From: Rhynochetos jubatus
Taxonomy: Eukaryota; Chordata; Aves; Eurypygiformes; Rhynochetidae
Direction: 5' to 3'
DNA length: 64,000 bases
Assembly (NCBI GenBank): GCA_027574665.1
Contig: CM050690.1
Location: 40,663,665 to 40,727,664 of the forward strand
Positions within the stretch are counted from its first letter, which is position 1. Each line of letters begins with the position of its first letter. Position numbers and translations under genes: made by a program. A model generated the notes under the pieces. The model did not search any database. It was not told the DNA's origin and worked only from the letters and a program-made list of their open reading frames with translations. This document shows, piece by piece, positions 61,042 to 64,000 of this stretch.

Positions 61042-64000
61042 CTTCTCTTTTGAAACAGTAGCAAGATTTTTAAATCCTACTTCTCCATTTTAGAGTTTGA
61101 AAATCAGTCAAGAAGACCCTTTAATCTCATCAATATTATATGAAAGTCCTCACATGTACAGCCTGTTGCACATGAAAGATTGCTGTTTGATTCCCGGCAC
61201 AGCTGGGGTCCAGGGCTGCAGGCAGCAAGACTGCATGAATTTAAGAACACTTTCTACTTGAGGAAGTGAAAATCCTGAGGAAGAGGAGGTCAGAGAAGCA
61301 TGCTGATGATGGCCCATTGGACATGGCTGAGATTCAGCTTTGCGTGGGAATTCTGCATTGGTTGCTCCTGCTATAAAGTTCAGCCTGATTTACAGTGGTC
61401 AAAAGGTATAAAAAGTGATGCACAAATGATCTCACAAAAGCAAGTGACACAGTCACTCCACAGTTAATTGTGGAGTTTTATTTCCTGCAATTTGCAAGTA
61501 TTTTGAGGGATAGTTTGTTGGCAGCGATGAGAAATCCCTAACTACTGGATGAATGATCATTCCCTCTGGAAGTTGGGAGATGTATTCATGATTTTATTTA
61601 GACTGTTGTCACACGGAAAAGGTTTGTATCATCTACATAGGGAGCAGGAATAACGATGGCCTATCATAGGTGAGTGTTTTATGAAGTCAATCATTTGACT
61701 GATTAGGCACCCAAACAGATTTAAGAAGAGTTAAAGGGAATGAAAAAGCAACCCTAGTGTTGTGTGCACAGATTGGAGCAGTTACACTGAAGGTGTGTTG
61801 GGCAGGGTTACGAATTGAGCTGAGCTATAATTCTACCTCTCTTGGCTGGCATGGTGGGGACAGAGATATACCTGTGGAACATGGGGCTAAAATTACTTGT
61901 ATTTGGAGCAAGCCACAAAGCTGTGATTCATAAACTGCAGTCCGGCTCCTGCCTCATACCTTGAATTGCAGCAAGATCTTCATCGTCCCTAGCCTCACAC
62001 CCATCGTTCCCATATCCAGGAAAGCACACCTGAAATGCAAAATCCATAAAAATAATGGAGAAACAGATTTGTTTAAGTCTGAGTCATCTCTCTAAGCTTG
62101 TGATTTTCAACTAAGCTGAACAACTTTTGTTGACATTCACCAGTTCTGCTATTTATGAAGTTACCGTACTTGTTCACCCACGCAATTATTGACTACAAGA
62201 AATTTCTGCCTTTTCCGCATACCACATAACCTTCCTCATCTGTTCCCTGGTGGAAATAGAGTCTGTAGTTTTACTTAGAGCCACTCAAGAATTACAGCTT
62301 CTGCTGCATTTTTCAGAATAGTTAAGAGAATGGGTTTCTTTCCAAAGGAGTGGCGTTAAAGATTCAAGAAATGATATTAAATCTCTGTTCCACATACAGA
62401 AAAACATGCCTAGGAAAATGCAGCCAAGGTGCATTAAAAATAAACAAGAGATAAGAGAGGAATTCAGCTATTACTCTTTTAGGGAATTTTAGTTAAGAAG
62501 TTCAGAAAAAGAACTCCTACCTTCATGGTCTGGGAAGAAATAAAAGCTTTTCAAGTTACTGAGGGTAAAAAACTTAGCATTTATCTGTCAGACACTGCAC
62601 ACAGGGACATGGAGGCAGCTGAACTCATCAAGGTGGCCAAGTATTTGCCAGGCTCAGGCCAACACCCCTTCTTTGTTATGAAATATGAGTCCAGCTTTTC
62701 AAGTCATAGCCAGGAAAACTATTTCTATGAATTGTGTAAGTGCAAGGATCACATCTGCTCTCAAAGGTGTTTGCTCATGAACTGTTAGCAGTTAGCTCAG
62801 AAATTATTTGCACTATAAATTAACATGTTGAGGGTTTGTGAACACAAATGTGCATTTACATAATTTTAGAGGTGCAAAGTTAGAGTGCACTTGTGATCAT
62901 TTGGCCTGTGGCTGTAACCATTGACTTTTTAATGTTCTTCTAGCAGTAAAAAGACATTATTTTTCCAAACCGAACTGGAAGACTGTCTGGGCTCCATGAA
63001 AGTCGCACCTTGGCTCTCCTAAATTTCTCTAATTAGAAGATGAAAGTATGTATCTTGCTTTTTGTCTCACCTCCACAGAAGCTGAAAAACTGACTTCCCA
63101 TCTCTATTCCTAGTAAGTGCAGAAACTCGGCACTTAGATGCTAGTCAAGGGTGTTCTACAAATACTTAGGTATAATATTTACATAAGCAAGAAAACTAAT
63201 GAAGTACTAGAAGCAGCTCCAGATGTGTTATGAGTAAAGAATGGATGTTTGGGATCACAATAAACTGATTGGAAAAAATAATGAATAAAAAGTACAATTG
63301 GCTGGACACAGAGCATTGCTAAAGAAACTACTAAATGCTCGAGTGTGGATAAAAGGGGAGGCACTGGCACCTGGAAGGAGCAAGAAAACTAAAAACTTAT
63401 ACTAAGAGAAGTTTCTGGAAGGATGGAATGTGAAAGATCTCTTCCAGTCATTGTCTTCCCCACCCACTGAACATGAAATTTGGATAATTAAATGAGAAAA
63501 GTGCTACATTTCTCTGTGGAACTTCTGCCATTGACTTCTGTGGAGGATTTTACCTGTTTTAAGACTTGTCATTTTTATGGCTTTCATGCAATAAAATGAC
63601 GAAGTGCAGCATTCATGGCAATGAACAAAGCAATGTCCTCAAAGCGCCTGCCACTATTGTAGTGGAAATAAATAATAGGATCTCACGTTAATGTATTCCC
63701 TAGCATCAAATGGGGGATATACGTTAGGGCAATCCCTGAGTTTCTTTAATCCACACATATTTCTCAATAAGGAGAAGTTAAACCATAATCAAATTGTCAA
63801 TAATATTGTGTCAGAAGACTCAAATCAGCAAGAGGCTAGGCAGGAAAGTTTGGGGCCAAATAGATGAGATTTACAGCAAGTAAATATAAAATTGGCATTT
63901 AGCACCAGAGCGAAATGAGCACAATGAACTCATCATGTTCACATTTGAATGAAGTAGAGACCTTCATGACAAGAACGCCACAAACAACTGTAATTGCCAT
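61042..64000. other. Non-coding stretch, no gene seen
   Basis: Unique-looking AT-rich DNA with an inverted-repeat element remnant at 63516-63560. The 87-codon plus frame at 62525-62788 has no recognised domain. The end part (63590-63800) is repeat-free with TAAT-type words and might be regulatory. Confidence 0.5.
63516..63560. mobile_element. Inverted-repeat element remnant
   Basis: 'tctgccattgacttctgtgg' matches the reverse of the family's gaagtcaatgg centre, followed by 'aggattttacctg'. Short and diverged. Confidence 0.4.

Noticed and set aside
57657-61064. 1135-codon minus-strand frame of SFLP repeats, with 561- and 566-codon frames in the other phases
   Set aside because: It is the translation of a stop-free tetranucleotide repeat. 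All three phases are open, and only the short flanks are non-repetitive.
1-64000. Endogenous retrovirus or LTR element
   Set aside because: No pair of LTRs, primer-binding site, polypurine tract with flanking TG/CA ends, or gag/pol-like frame was seen by eye.
1-64000. tRNA, rRNA or spliceosomal RNA genes
   Set aside because: No A-box/B-box pair with a cloverleaf and no recognisable rRNA or snRNA sequence. A covariance-model scan would be needed to exclude small RNAs.

Overview
This 64 kb window looks like non-coding nuclear DNA from an amniote vertebrate, most probably a sauropsid and quite possibly a bird. The evidence is indirect. There are no dense prokaryote-like reading frames, composition is moderately AT-rich, microsatellites and homopolymers are frequent, and recognisable transposon sequence is sparse. 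The transposon traces include a decayed CR1-type LINE reverse-transcriptase fragment, MIR-like SINE fragments, and copies of an old inverted-repeat element whose arms carry phrases such as 'gaagtcaatgg' and 'ggtgtaaatca'. I cannot name the species or the locus. No reading frame can be assigned confidently to a protein, and I see no tRNA, rRNA, CRISPR array or complete mobile element. The window reads as a gene desert or the inside of a large intron.

Layout. From 0 to 20 kb there is unique-looking sequence with two MIR-like fossils (3.3 and 14.6 kb), a decayed ~21-bp minisatellite (6.9 kb), a 19-base G run (7.3 kb), a putative G-quadruplex (17.4 kb) and inverted-repeat element copies (12.8 and 18.2 kb). 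From 20 to 38 kb there is a long imperfect palindrome (24.0 kb), a GC-rich block (25.4 kb) followed directly by the best candidate conserved non-coding block (26.1-27.1 kb), a CR1 ORF2 fragment (31.0 kb), and an unrecognised cysteine-rich exon-like frame on the minus strand (36.1-36.4 kb). From 38 to 54 kb there is a GC-richer zone with a 318-codon open frame (39.4-40.4 kb), a GC-rich block with a minus-strand poly(A) hexamer beyond it (40.6-41.1 kb), and a GGGA/GGAA array (43.1-43.35 kb).

From 54 to 64 kb there is a CpG-island-like block ending in a strong Kozak ATG (54.2-54.6 kb), an AT-rich enhancer-like block with duplicated homeodomain core sites (56.5-57.65 kb), and a 3.3-kb GGAA tetranucleotide array (57.7-61.04 kb). 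The left half of that array is a mosaic of GGAA and ACAA tetramers; the right half is about 410 uninterrupted GGAA units.

No gene network can be inferred. The functional candidates are regulatory: the possible conserved blocks, the CpG island, and the GGAA arrays, whose unit is the core of ETS-factor binding sites. Conservation, transcription and repeat-library searches could not be run here, so all functional calls are inference.
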